Of a stretch of DNA of 64,000 bases, positions 34,418-42,781 are shown one piece after another. The stretch is taken from positions 338,133-402,132 of the forward strand of contig NZ_JADPJH010000028.1 of NCBI RefSeq assembly GCF_023073315.1, read 5' to 3'. A program made the position numbers and the translations under genes. Position 1 is the stretch's first letter. The number at the start of each line of letters is the position of its first letter. The notes beneath the pieces are model-generated. The model was not told the origin of the DNA and did not search any database. It saw nothing but the letters and a program-made list of their open reading frames with translations. This stretch comes from Bradyrhizobium sp. 1 (GTDB lineage: Bacteria > Pseudomonadota > Alphaproteobacteria > Rhizobiales > Xanthobacteraceae).

Positions 34418-37400
34418 ATGGGTGCCGACTTTTCACGCGTTCGTCTCGACCCCCTGCTCGACTTCGCCGGCCTGGAGCTGAAACAGGGCGCGGTGCTGCT
34501 GGACGGCGACGCCAACGAGTTGATGGCGATCCTCGATCGCAGGCTGCGGGCACTCGCCAGCGACATTCTCGGCCGGGCCACGGTCTCATCGACCACGCCG
34601 GATGCATTCAAGCTCGGCGTTGCCGGCAATACGCTCGAGATCGGCAAAGGTCGGCTCTATGTCGATGGCCTGCTCGCGGAGAACCACGGCCTTGCCGATC
34701 CCGACAAGCGCCTGTTCGACGAACTCATGGCCGAGACTGTCTTCACCGACAAGCTGACCTATGACACCCAGCCCTATCTACCCGCCGCGGTGCGGCCGCC
34801 GCTGCCGACCGCCGGCCGCCATCTCGTCTATCTCGACGTCTGGGAGCGCGAGCTGACTTATCTCGAGAGACCGGAGCTGGTCGAGATCGCCGTCGGCGTC
34901 GAGACCAGCTCGCGGCTCCAGACGGTGTGGCAGGCGCGCGTGCTCGACGCCGATGCCGGCGACAACACCGATTGCGCAACGCCCGACGAGGACATGCCCG
35001 GCTGGGACGCCGTGATTGCACCGTCGACCGGCGTGCTCACGACAGACACGTTCGACGCGACGCCAACGGACGATCCTTGCGAGCTGCCGCCGACCGGCGG
35101 CTTCCGCGGCCTCGAGAACCAGCTCTACCGGGTCGAGATCCAGGACCCAGGCCAGCCCGGCGGCACCGCAACCTTCAAATGGTCACGCGAGAATGCCAGC
35201 GTCGGCTCACGCGTCGCCAGCGTCATATCCTCGACCGAGCTCAAGCTGGATAGCCTCGGGCGGGACGATGTGCTGCGCTTCAAATCCAACGACTGGGTCG
35301 AGATCATCGACGACGCCAGCGAGTTTTCTCAAAAGGCCGGCGAGATGCGCCGCATCACCGTCACCGAGGCGACCCGCCGCATCACCTTCACACCGGCGCT
35401 GCCGCCCCTGATGTTGCCGGCGACTTTTCCCAACAGTGACCAGCCGAGGCAGACCAATTTGCGCGTGCGCCGCTGGGATCATAACGGGCTGGTGTTCCGG
35501 ACCGATTCCGGCGGCACGTTGGTGCAGATCGACAATCTAGGTGCCGCCGGATCGACCGGCGTGATCAAGGTACCCGCCGCGGGCACGACCATCCTGCTCG
35601 AGGACGGCATCACCGTGAGCTTCGATTCGACCGGGGCTGCGGGCTTTCGCGCCGGCGACTGGTGGGCTTTTGCCGCGCGTACGGCGGATGCCAGCGTCGA
35701 AAAGCTCGACCGCGCCCCGCCGAGCGGCGTCCATCACCATTTTGCGCGGCTCGGTATCTGGGATATCGACGCCCAGAGCGTCACCGACTGCCGCCATCCA
35801 TGGCCGCCGGAAGGCGGCGGCCACGACTGCGCCTGCACGGCCTGCGTCACGGTCGAGCAGCACGAGAGCGGCAGCTTCACCATCCAGGATGCCGTCAACA
35901 AGGTGCGTGAGACCGGCGGCACCATCTGCCTCGGCCCCGGTCACTACGTCCTGAAGGCAGCCGTGACGATCAACCAGGCGAAATCGGTTCGCATCGTCGG
36001 CAAGGGCCCGGCGACGCTGCTGGTGGCGCCGACCGGTGCCTTCGCGATCCAGGACTCCTTTGCGATCACCATCGAAGACCTCGCGATCATTTCGCTCGCG
36101 CGCGATCCCACGATCGACGTCTCGACCTGCATCGGCCTTGGCCTGACGCGGCTCGCCATCGCGGCGCTCGGCGCCGAGAATGCGCAGCTCCCGGCGGTGA
36201 TGCTACGCGGCGTGATTGGCGGCGCGAAGCTAGCCGAGAACGCGATCTTCGCACCGGTTGCGATTGCGGGCGGCGCGCTGAAGGGCGTGGAGGGCGGCGC
36301 CGGCTTCCTGCTGACGGCCGCGGTGACGATCGAGGAGAATGTGCTCCTGTGCCAGCGCGGCGCCATCGCCTTCGCCGACGAGGTGCTGCATCTGCTCGCC
36401 ACGCGAATTGCGCACAACGAGATTATCGGCTGCACCGACCTGGCCATCGCCGCACAGGGCCTGGCGCTTCCCGGCGCTTCACTTGCGATCGACCGCAACA
36501 GTTGCAACCTTACCGCCAACGGCATCGCTTGTGCCGCGGCCGGGCTCTGGATCGAGCGCAATCAGCTGCGGAACTGGTCGCCCGGCGACCATGTCGGGAT
36601 CAGGCTGATCCCCGGGCTCGACCGCCGCAGCACCGCGACCGCGCAGATCCTCGCCAACCAGATCCACGGCTTCGGCACCGCCGGCATCAAGGTGATCGCC
36701 GCATCGCAGGACCTGATCATCAAGCTCAACGCGATCGACAGCTGCGGCGCTGGCATCATGCTCGGCGGCGCGACCGACGCGGCTGCAGTATCGATCGAGA
36801 ACAACCATATCCGCAACATCGGACCGGCAACCGAGAGCGACAACGGCACCGTGGTCGGCATCGAGGTGATCCGCGCCGACAGCGCCTCGATCGCCGGCAA
36901 TCTGGTTCGCGCCATCGGCCTTACGGCGGTGAAATCCGCGCTGCGTGCCGGCGTCCTCACCTTCGGCGTCAACCGCCCGCGCGTGAGCGGCAACGAGATC
37001 GTCGAGGTCGCGCCTGCGAAGGGGTTTGTCGGCACCAGCGCCGGCATCATGCTGCGCGGGCCCCAGACCCAGATCGAGGTCAACCACAACAGCGTGCAGC
37101 GCGACCTCACGCCGGCCCCCGACGATTCAACCGGCAACTGGTTCGCGCTGACCACGGCCGAGGTCAATCCCAAAGTGCCATTCGGACAAGCAGGCGAGAA
37201 GGTCGCAATCCGGCTCGGCGACGGACGCGTCCTGGCGCTCGGCGCAGACTATGCGTTCGTCAGGGCCAGCCTCGTCGGCAACGACACCGAGGGTGCGCGC
37301 GCCGGCATCATCGGTAACATTTTAACCGGACGCGGCCCTGCGCCCGCCGTGCTCCTGGTGGTGGGCCAAGAATGCCTGTTCAACGACAATCGCGTGGAAG

Positions 37401-37600
37401 CCGGCAGCAAGGCTGGCGGCGTGTTGCTGGAGAGTGCCGTGGCGATCATCAGCACCAACAGGGTGCGCAGCGGCGAGGGTTCGATCAGGCTCACCGGCGC
37501 ACGGTCGGTCGTTGTGATTGGCAATATCACCAACGGCGGCATCAGCATTCCCGGCGGCATCGCCAATACGCCGTGGGCGCCACTCAACGTGATCGGCTAA
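34418..37600 (+). CDS. DUF6519 / right-handed beta-helix giant, possible tail-fibre-like protein
   Basis: A 1060-residue protein, the largest in the locus. Residues 1-400 have the DUF6519-type pattern (MGADFSRVRLDPLLDFAG, LKQGAVLLDGDANELM, VYLDVWERELTYLE). A Cys-rich hinge (HDCACTACVTVEQHESGSF, about 470-490) leads into parallel beta-helix repeats to the end (GGTICLGPGHYVLKAAVTI, ENNHIRNIGPATES, GNEIVEVAPAKGFVG and others). Beta-helices of this kind occur in phage tailspikes that bind or cleave sugars, so it may recognise the target surface. GGAGG precedes the start. Catalytic residues cannot be assigned. Confidence 0.75.
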   Translation: MGADFSRVRLDPLLDFAGLELKQGAVLLDGDANELMAILDRRLRALASDILGRATVSSTTPDAFKLGVAGNTLEIGKGRLYVDGLLAENHGLADPDKRLFDELMAETVFTDKLTYDTQPYLPAAVRPPLPTAGRHLVYLDVWERELTYLERPELVEIAVGVETSSRLQTVWQARVLDADAGDNTDCATPDEDMPGWDAVIAPSTGVLTTDTFDATPTDDPCELPPTGGFRGLENQLYRVEIQDPGQPGGTATFKWSRENASVGSRVASVISSTELKLDSLGRDDVLRFKSNDWVEIIDDASEFSQKAGEMRRITVTEATRRITFTPALPPLMLPATFPNSDQPRQTNLRVRRWDHNGLVFRTDSGGTLVQIDNLGAAGSTGVIKVPAAGTTILLEDGITVSFDSTGAAGFRAGDWWAFAARTADASVEKLDRAPPSGVHHHFARLGIWDIDAQSVTDCRHPWPPEGGGHDCACTACVTVEQHESGSFTIQDAVNKVRETGGTICLGPGHYVLKAAVTINQAKSVRIVGKGPATLLVAPTGAFAIQDSFAITIEDLAIISLARDPTIDVSTCIGLGLTRLAIAALGAENAQLPAVMLRGVIGGAKLAENAIFAPVAIAGGALKGVEGGAGFLLTAAVTIEENVLLCQRGAIAFADEVLHLLATRIAHNEIIGCTDLAIAAQGLALPGASLAIDRNSCNLTANGIACAAAGLWIERNQLRNWSPGDHVGIRLIPGLDRRSTATAQILANQIHGFGTAGIKVIAASQDLIIKLNAIDSCGAGIMLGGATDAAAVSIENNHIRNIGPATESDNGTVVGIEVIRADSASIAGNLVRAIGLTAVKSALRAGVLTFGVNRPRVSGNEIVEVAPAKGFVGTSAGIMLRGPQTQIEVNHNSVQRDLTPAPDDSTGNWFALTTAEVNPKVPFGQAGEKVAIRLGDGRVLALGADYAFVRASLVGNDTEGARAGIIGNILTGRGPAPAVLLVVGQECLFNDNRVEAGSKAGGVLLESAVAIISTNRVRSGEGSIRLTGARSVVVIGNITNGGISIPGGIANTPWAPLNVIG

Positions 37601-37617
37601 TTTCAGGAGGTATTTCC

Positions 37618-38139
37618 ATGCGCACTTTTATTGTCGGGGAAGAGACGAAACTCAAGACCCTCAGCGAGAAGCTGCTGCTCGCCAATTTGAGCCAGGTCCG
37701 AAGCGAGGCCGCGCTGAAGGCGTTGCAGGAGGCCAATCCGCACGCCGACCTCAACAAGCTCACGCGTGGCACCGTGTTGTTCGTACCGGATGCACCGGGC
37801 TTCAAGGTCAGCACAACCAGCTCGGCGACCGGCGGCCCGCTCGCGGCCTTGCAGGAACTCCTGGATCAGGCGCTTCGCCTCGCGCTCGAAGAGACCTCGG
37901 CCGGCAACAGCGCACGCCTCGCAGATCAGGACCAGACGGTGAAAGCGTTCGACGACGGCGCGGTCAAGAAAGCAATCAGCGACCCCACTATCGGCCCCCA
38001 GATCCGCGAGAGCGTCAATGCCGTCAGGAAGGGCTTTGAGGCCGATCGCGAGCTGGCCGCACGTGCGGAGAAGAACATCACCGATGTCGGCAAGGCTGCG
38101 ATCGCAAAGCTCAACGAGCTCGGCAAGACTCTTGGATGA
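37618..38139 (+). CDS. small helical eCIS protein with LysM-like N-terminus
   Basis: A 173-residue last gene of the operon. Residues 1-60 (RTFIVGEETKLKTLSEKLL...ALQEANPHADLNKLTRGTVLFVP) resemble a LysM-like module in which the sequence ends on a GTxLFVP strand. The rest is helical (GPQIRESVNAVRKGFEADRELAARAEKNI). It has AGGAGG upstream. It could be a particle component or an anchoring protein; its true function is unknown. A convergent gene follows 33 bases later with no clear terminator. Confidence 0.65.
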   Translation: MRTFIVGEETKLKTLSEKLLLANLSQVRSEAALKALQEANPHADLNKLTRGTVLFVPDAPGFKVSTTSSATGGPLAALQELLDQALRLALEETSAGNSARLADQDQTVKAFDDGAVKKAISDPTIGPQIRESVNAVRKGFEADRELAARAEKNITDVGKAAIAKLNELGKTLG

Positions 38140-38172
38140 GCTGCTCGCGCGAGGCCGCCGATACGTGGGCCG

Positions 38173-38892
38173 TCAGACCGCGCAGTAACGTTCCTGGATG
38201 TCCTTGTCCGCCAGCAGCGCCGCGGCGCTGCTTTGATGCACCACCTCGCCCTGGTCGATGATCACGGCGCGGTCGGCAAGCCGCAGCGCCCATTCGACGT
38301 TCTGTTCGACCAGCAGCAGCGTCTTACCTTCGTCGCGCAGGCGACGGAACAGCACGCCCATCTCCTCGACCAGAACCGGCATGATGCCTTCCGACGGCTC
38401 GTCGAGCAGGATCATTTTTGGCTTGGCGATCAGCGCACGCGCAATCGCCAGCATCTGCTGCTCGCCACCCGAAAGCGTCACACCCTCCTGATCGAGCCGC
38501 TCCTTCAGACGCGGAAACGTCTCGGCGATTTCGTCGATGGCGGCCCGCTCCTCGATCACGCTTCCGGCCGCGACGAGGCCGAGTCGCAAATTCTCACGCA
38601 CGGAGAGACCGGGGACGATGCGGCGCTCCTCCGGCACGTAAGCAAGACCCAGATGAAACCGCTGATGCGCACGCATCGGCAACAACTCCTGACCCGCAAA
38701 GCGCGCGCGGCCAGTCGCCTTCGGCATCAGCCCCATCATCGCCCGCAAAGTCGTGGTCTTGCCGGCGCCGTTGCGGCCGACGAGTGCGACCACCTCGCCA
38801 GGGTTCACGTGCAGCGAGATGCCGTGGAGGATGTGGCTTGCGTCATACCAGGCGTGAAGGTCGTCGATTTCAAGCAGCGCAGTCTCAACCAT
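38173..38892 (-). CDS. livF: branched-chain amino-acid type ABC transporter ATPase LivF
   Basis: A 239-residue cytoplasmic ATPase. Walker A is GRNGAGKTT, the signature is LSGGEQQ, and Walker B is MILLDEPSEGI; the C-terminal LVEQNVEWAL is typical of LivF. The start at 38892 (MVETALLEIDDL) is preferred to the longer frame; it overlaps the livG end by 8 bases. It is the last gene of the eight-gene operon that begins at 46556. Substrate is set by the binding protein, not by this subunit. Confidence 0.92.
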   Translation of the reverse strand: MVETALLEIDDLHAWYDASHILHGISLHVNPGEVVALVGRNGAGKTTTLRAMMGLMPKATGRARFAGQELLPMRAHQRFHLGLAYVPEERRIVPGLSVRENLRLGLVAAGSVIEERAAIDEIAETFPRLKERLDQEGVTLSGGEQQMLAIARALIAKPKMILLDEPSEGIMPVLVEEMGVLFRRLRDEGKTLLLVEQNVEWALRLADRAVIIDQGEVVHQSSAAALLADKDIQERYCAV

Positions 38893-39640
38893 AGCCTTCA
38901 CTCTGTCCGAGATAAACCCGGCGGACTTCCGGGTTGCTCCTGATCTCATCGGGCGCGCCGTCCGCCAGCAGGCGGCCGTGATGCAGCACCACGACGCGCT
39001 TGGACAGGCCCAGCACCATCTTCATCTTGTGTTCCACCAGCAGCACGGTGCGCTTCTCGGCGAGGCGTTCGAGCAGCGCGACCATGTCCTTGGTTTCTTC
39101 CGGTCCCATGCCTGCAGTCGGTTCGTCCAGCAGCAGCAACTGCGGTTCCGAGACCAGCGCAATCGCAATCTCCAGCGCGCGCTGCTGACCGTGCGACAGG
39201 AACTTTGCCAGCTCGCCGCGCTTGGCGAGCAGCCCGACTGCCTCTAACGCCGTATCGGCGCGCGCATTCAGCTCGGTCAGCCGGGCACGATCGCGCCAGA
39301 TATCGTAGCTCACGGTCAGCGCCTGCGCCGCGACGCGCACGTTCTCATGGACGGAGAGGTCCGGAAAAATGTTCGTGATCTGGTAGGAGCGCGAGATGCC
39401 CTGATGCACGAAGCGATGCTGCGGCAGGCCGTTCAGCTCGCGTCCCCTGAAGTGCAGCTTGCCCGACGTCGGCGTCAGCGCGCCGGAGAGGATGTTGAAG
39501 AAGGTGCTCTTGCCTGCGCCGTTCGGCCCGATGATCGAGGTGAGCTGTCCCGCCGCAAACGACACGCTGATGCCTTCGAGCGCGACGAAGCCGCCAAAAT
39601 GCTTGCCGATTCCCTCGACGCGAAGCAGTTCGCCGCTCAT
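38885..39640 (-). CDS. livG: branched-chain amino-acid type ABC transporter ATPase LivG
   Basis: A 251-residue ATPase with Walker A GPNGAGKST, signature LSHGQQRALEIA and Walker B LLLLDEPTAGMG. The C-terminal LVEHKMKMVL region and LSKRVVVLHHGRLLADG are LivG-like. It overlaps livM by 4 bases. The signature LSHGQQ instead of LSGGQ is normal for LivG. Confidence 0.92.
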   Translation of the reverse strand: MSGELLRVEGIGKHFGGFVALEGISVSFAAGQLTSIIGPNGAGKSTFFNILSGALTPTSGKLHFRGRELNGLPQHRFVHQGISRSYQITNIFPDLSVHENVRVAAQALTVSYDIWRDRARLTELNARADTALEAVGLLAKRGELAKFLSHGQQRALEIAIALVSEPQLLLLDEPTAGMGPEETKDMVALLERLAEKRTVLLVEHKMKMVLGLSKRVVVLHHGRLLADGAPDEIRSNPEVRRVYLGQSEGYG

Positions 39641-40635
39641 GGCCGCGCCTTTCCAACTCGAAGCGTGTCCAGCAACGTGCCCCAGATGCCTTTGGGCAGG
39701 AACAGCACGAACAGCACGAAGATCGCGCCGACGAAGAGCTGCCAGTGTGGGGTCCAGACCGAGATAACGTCCTCCAGGATCAGGAAGCTCGCCGCGCCGA
39801 CGAACGGCCCGAAGAAGCTGCGGGCGCCGCCGAGCAGCACCATCATCACGATCATGCCCGAAGTCTGGTAATGTAGAAGGTCCAGCGGCACGATCGACAG
39901 ATGCAGCGCCAGCATGCAGCCGCCAAGAGATGAGATCGCCCCTGAGAGCATGAACACGATCAGCTTGCTGCGCTCGACGTCATAACCGCAGGCCCGCGCC
40001 CGCTGCTCGTTCTCGCGGATGGCCTCGATGACGGCGCCGAACGGTGAGTTCAGGATCCGCGACTGGAACCACATCGCCAGCGCCGCGAAGGCCATCAGCA
40101 CGTAGTATTTGTTGACGGGGTCGAGGAAGTTGACGGGGAAGCCGAACAGATTGATGCGATCGACGGTGAAGCCGCGCAGGCCATTCTCGCCGCCGGTGAC
40201 AGACGAGGCCTGGAGCGCCACGTAATAGACCAGCTGGGCCAGCGCGAGCGTCACCATGGAGAAATAGATGCCGCGGGTGCGCGTCGAGACGATGCCGATT
40301 GCCGCGGCAAGGCAGGTGCTGAGGAGGACGGCGATCGGCACCGCGGCAAACCACGGCACGCCGTAGCGGCCGATTGCTATGCCGGTGAAGTAGGCGCCGG
40401 CGCCGAAGAACGCGGCCTGACCAAACGACAGCAGCCCGGTGTAGCCGAACAGCAGATTGTAGCCCATCACCACGACGCCGTAGATCAGGACGTTGACGGC
40501 CAGCGCCTGCGACGGCAGCAGCCAGGGCAACACGGCCAGCACGGCAATGGACAGCAGCACGCGTTGCTCGAGAAGCCAGCCAAGCCCGCCGGACGAAGAT
40601 TTGGCGACCGCTTCGCCGCTTGATGGTGACGTCAC
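39637..40635 (-). CDS. livM: branched-chain amino-acid type ABC transporter permease LivM
   Basis: A 332-residue inner-membrane permease with about eight to ten hydrophobic segments and the LivM pattern FGYTGLLSFGQAAFFGAGAY, TRGIYFSMVTLALAQLVYY and AIRENEQRARACGYDVERSK, the ATPase contact loop. The start is a GTG overlapping the livH stop (GTGA). It belongs to the Mo-hydroxylase operon. Confidence 0.92.
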   Translation of the reverse strand: MTSPSSGEAVAKSSSGGLGWLLEQRVLLSIAVLAVLPWLLPSQALAVNVLIYGVVVMGYNLLFGYTGLLSFGQAAFFGAGAYFTGIAIGRYGVPWFAAVPIAVLLSTCLAAAIGIVSTRTRGIYFSMVTLALAQLVYYVALQASSVTGGENGLRGFTVDRINLFGFPVNFLDPVNKYYVLMAFAALAMWFQSRILNSPFGAVIEAIRENEQRARACGYDVERSKLIVFMLSGAISSLGGCMLALHLSIVPLDLLHYQTSGMIVMMVLLGGARSFFGPFVGAASFLILEDVISVWTPHWQLFVGAIFVLFVLFLPKGIWGTLLDTLRVGKARP

Positions 40636-41507
40636 GCGGTCCTCCCTCTCACGCCGAACAGCCCCTCCGGGCGGATCAGCAGCACCACCGCCATCAGCGC
40701 AAACATGACGATGGTCGCCATCTCAGGCGCGAACAGCGCGACAAGACTGATGGAGATGCCAACCATGAGGCCGGCAACGACCGCGCCCACGATCGAGCCG
40801 AGGCCGCCGATCACGGTCACCACGAAGGCTTCAGCCAGCACCAACGAACCCATTTCCGGATTGACGCTGCGCATGGGCCCCGCGAGCACGCCACCGAGCG
40901 CGGCAAGACCGACGCCAAGACCGAAGATCGCAAGCCACACCCGCCCGATGTCGACACCCAGCACCTGCATGATGGTGGGGTCGCGCGCTCCAGCGCGCAC
41001 GATCAGGCCGATGCGGGTCTTCTCCAGGGCCAGCCAGAGCACCACCAGCACCACCGCCACCAGCGCGATGACGAAGAGCCGATAACGCGGGAAGAAGCCG
41101 ACGCCAAGATCGAGCACGCCGATCAGCTGCGGCGGTGTCGGAAAGGGAATGCCGTCGCTGCCGAACACGATGCGCACGGCCTCGACCAGGATATAGCTGA
41201 GGCCGAAGGTGAGCAGCAGCGGATCGTCGATCGAGCGGCCATAGAGCCTGCGGATCAGGACGAACTCGATCAACATGCCGAAGGCGCCGATCAGGACGGG
41301 CGCGAGCAGCAATCCCCACCAGAAGCTTCCAGTGAGAGACGCAAGATACAGCCCCGCATAGGCCCCGATCATGAACAGCGCGCCATGGGCGAAATTGACC
41401 ACCCCGAGCATGCCGAACACGATCGTCAGTCCAAGCGCAGTGATCACCAGGACCGCCCCAAGGGCGATCCCGGAGAGAAGCTGCATGATGATCAGCGACA
41501 GGTCCAT
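40632..41507 (-). CDS. livH: branched-chain amino-acid type ABC transporter permease LivH
   Basis: A 291-residue inner-membrane permease with the LivH pattern GAVLVITALGLTIVFGMLGVVNFAHGALFM and SMNPEMGS-like segments (RSVNPEMGSLVLAEAFVVTVIGGLGSI), reading as about eight membrane spans. It starts 9 bases after the binding-protein stop. With LivM it forms the transmembrane pore. Confidence 0.92.
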   Translation of the reverse strand: MDLSLIIMQLLSGIALGAVLVITALGLTIVFGMLGVVNFAHGALFMIGAYAGLYLASLTGSFWWGLLLAPVLIGAFGMLIEFVLIRRLYGRSIDDPLLLTFGLSYILVEAVRIVFGSDGIPFPTPPQLIGVLDLGVGFFPRYRLFVIALVAVVLVVLWLALEKTRIGLIVRAGARDPTIMQVLGVDIGRVWLAIFGLGVGLAALGGVLAGPMRSVNPEMGSLVLAEAFVVTVIGGLGSIVGAVVAGLMVGISISLVALFAPEMATIVMFALMAVVLLIRPEGLFGVRGRTA

Positions 41508-41516
41508 TGCTACGTC

Positions 41517-42758
41517 TTAGGTCGCGTGGCCGAGTTCGCTGCAAGTCCGCAGCATGTCGTCAGAGCCGGTGTCGTTGGCGAGAATGGCGAACAGATCGTT
41601 GTCGTTGGCCATGGCGGACTTCTTCTTGGACTCCAGCACCAGCACCGACTGCACCGATTGATGATCGCATTTGCGGTAATGCTGCGGGCCCTTGGTCAAA
41701 TCGTATTGCAGCTTCTCCAGGGCATCGACGACCTTGTCGGTGTCGGTACCGCCGGCGGTCTGCATGGCTGCCAGCAGGGAGCCGACGCCGGAATAGCCAT
41801 AGGCGCCGTAATCGGTCGGGATCGCGCCGCCATTGGCGGCCTTGAACGCCGTGTTGAAGGCGGCCGCCGACTTGCCTTGCGTCTCCAGGCCCCAATAATA
41901 ATTGGCGCCGCCGACCACACCCTCGAACACATCGGGGCCGACCGCGAGCCGCTGGTTGTGCAGGATCACAGGCACCACGATCTTCATCTGCTGCTTGACG
42001 CCGAAATCCACGGCTTGCTTGATTGCGTTGGCCTGGTCGCGGCCGAAATTCGAGATGCAGAGCACGTCCGGCCGCATCGACATCAAGCGCGGCATGAAGG
42101 TGGAATAATCGGCCGCGCCGAACGGATGCAGGATTTCACCGACATTGTCGGCGCCGATCGCGGTCTGCGCACGCTTGAAGCCGCGCAGCATCTCGTGGCC
42201 GTAGGCGTAGTCGGCGACGAGATGGGCGACCTTCATGCCTTTCTTCAAGGTCTGGCGCGCCACGGCGGCCGTGGTCATGTGCGGGTTGAGAGCCTCGTGA
42301 AAAGTGTATTTGCTGAAATCCTTGGCCTCGTTGATGGTGTCGGACTGGCTGATCGACACGTAGATCACGCCGCGGGCGCGGGTGACCTCGTTGACCGCGA
42401 GCTGCACGGCGCTGGAGAGTGCGCCGACGACGGCATGAACCTTGTCCTTCTCGATCAGCTCCAGCGTGCGGGTCGCGGCTTCGCCGGCATTGAGCTTGTC
42501 GTCGCGCACCAAGAGCTCGACCTTGCGGCCGCCGATGCCGCCCTTGTCGTTAACCAGCTTTACGGCGAGCTCAGCACATTTGACTTGATCGCGCGCCTCA
42601 GCGGCGAACGGTCCCGTGAGCGGCGTCGGAAAGCCGATACGGATCGTCTCATCGGCGGCGCGGCCGAGCCGGGGCATGGCGAGCAGGGCCGCACTTGCCG
42701 AGAGGCCGGCGAGCGCGGCGCGGCGGCTTATTTTCGGGGTCGAACCGGATTTTGGCAT
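41517..42758 (-). CDS. LivK-family substrate-binding protein, Tat-exported
   Basis: A 413-residue periplasmic binding protein. The N-terminus SRRAALAGLSASAALLAMPRLGRA is a twin-arginine-type signal, then RIGFPTPLTGPFA and KLVNDKGGIGGRKVELLVRDD match the LivK/type-1 periplasmic fold. ATG 42758 has GGAGGAAAT upstream; a longer frame starts with a less likely MEEI. The partner enzymes are a Mo hydroxylase, so the ligand is likely an aromatic or N-heterocyclic compound rather than leucine, but this is inference. Confidence 0.87.
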   Translation of the reverse strand: MPKSGSTPKISRRAALAGLSASAALLAMPRLGRAADETIRIGFPTPLTGPFAAEARDQVKCAELAVKLVNDKGGIGGRKVELLVRDDKLNAGEAATRTLELIEKDKVHAVVGALSSAVQLAVNEVTRARGVIYVSISQSDTINEAKDFSKYTFHEALNPHMTTAAVARQTLKKGMKVAHLVADYAYGHEMLRGFKRAQTAIGADNVGEILHPFGAADYSTFMPRLMSMRPDVLCISNFGRDQANAIKQAVDFGVKQQMKIVVPVILHNQRLAVGPDVFEGVVGGANYYWGLETQGKSAAAFNTAFKAANGGAIPTDYGAYGYSGVGSLLAAMQTAGGTDTDKVVDALEKLQYDLTKGPQHYRKCDHQSVQSVLVLESKKKSAMANDNDLFAILANDTGSDDMLRTCSELGHAT

Positions 42759-42781
42759 GATTTCCTCCAACTGTCTTTTTT

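Larger units (their letters stand above)
13947..38139 (+). other. extracellular contractile injection system (eCIS) locus
   Basis: Twenty co-directional genes with the gene content of phage-tail-like injection particles (Afp/PVC/Streptomyces CIS class): sheath, tube, DUF4255, AAA+ ATPase, DUF4157 protein, CIS tube adaptor, LysM, gp27/gp5 hub-spike, PAAR, gp25, two baseplate-J proteins, tail protein I and beta-helix proteins. Membrane-complex genes and ClpV of type VI secretion are absent, as are capsid, portal and terminase genes of a phage. The AAA+ ATPase and DUF4157 are hallmarks of eCIS. Confidence 0.93.

Noticed and set aside
14394..38139. Type VI secretion system or prophage
   Set aside because: No TssJLM membrane genes and no ClpV; no capsid, portal, terminase, integrase or lysis genes; DUF4255, the eCIS ATPase and DUF4157 point to eCIS.
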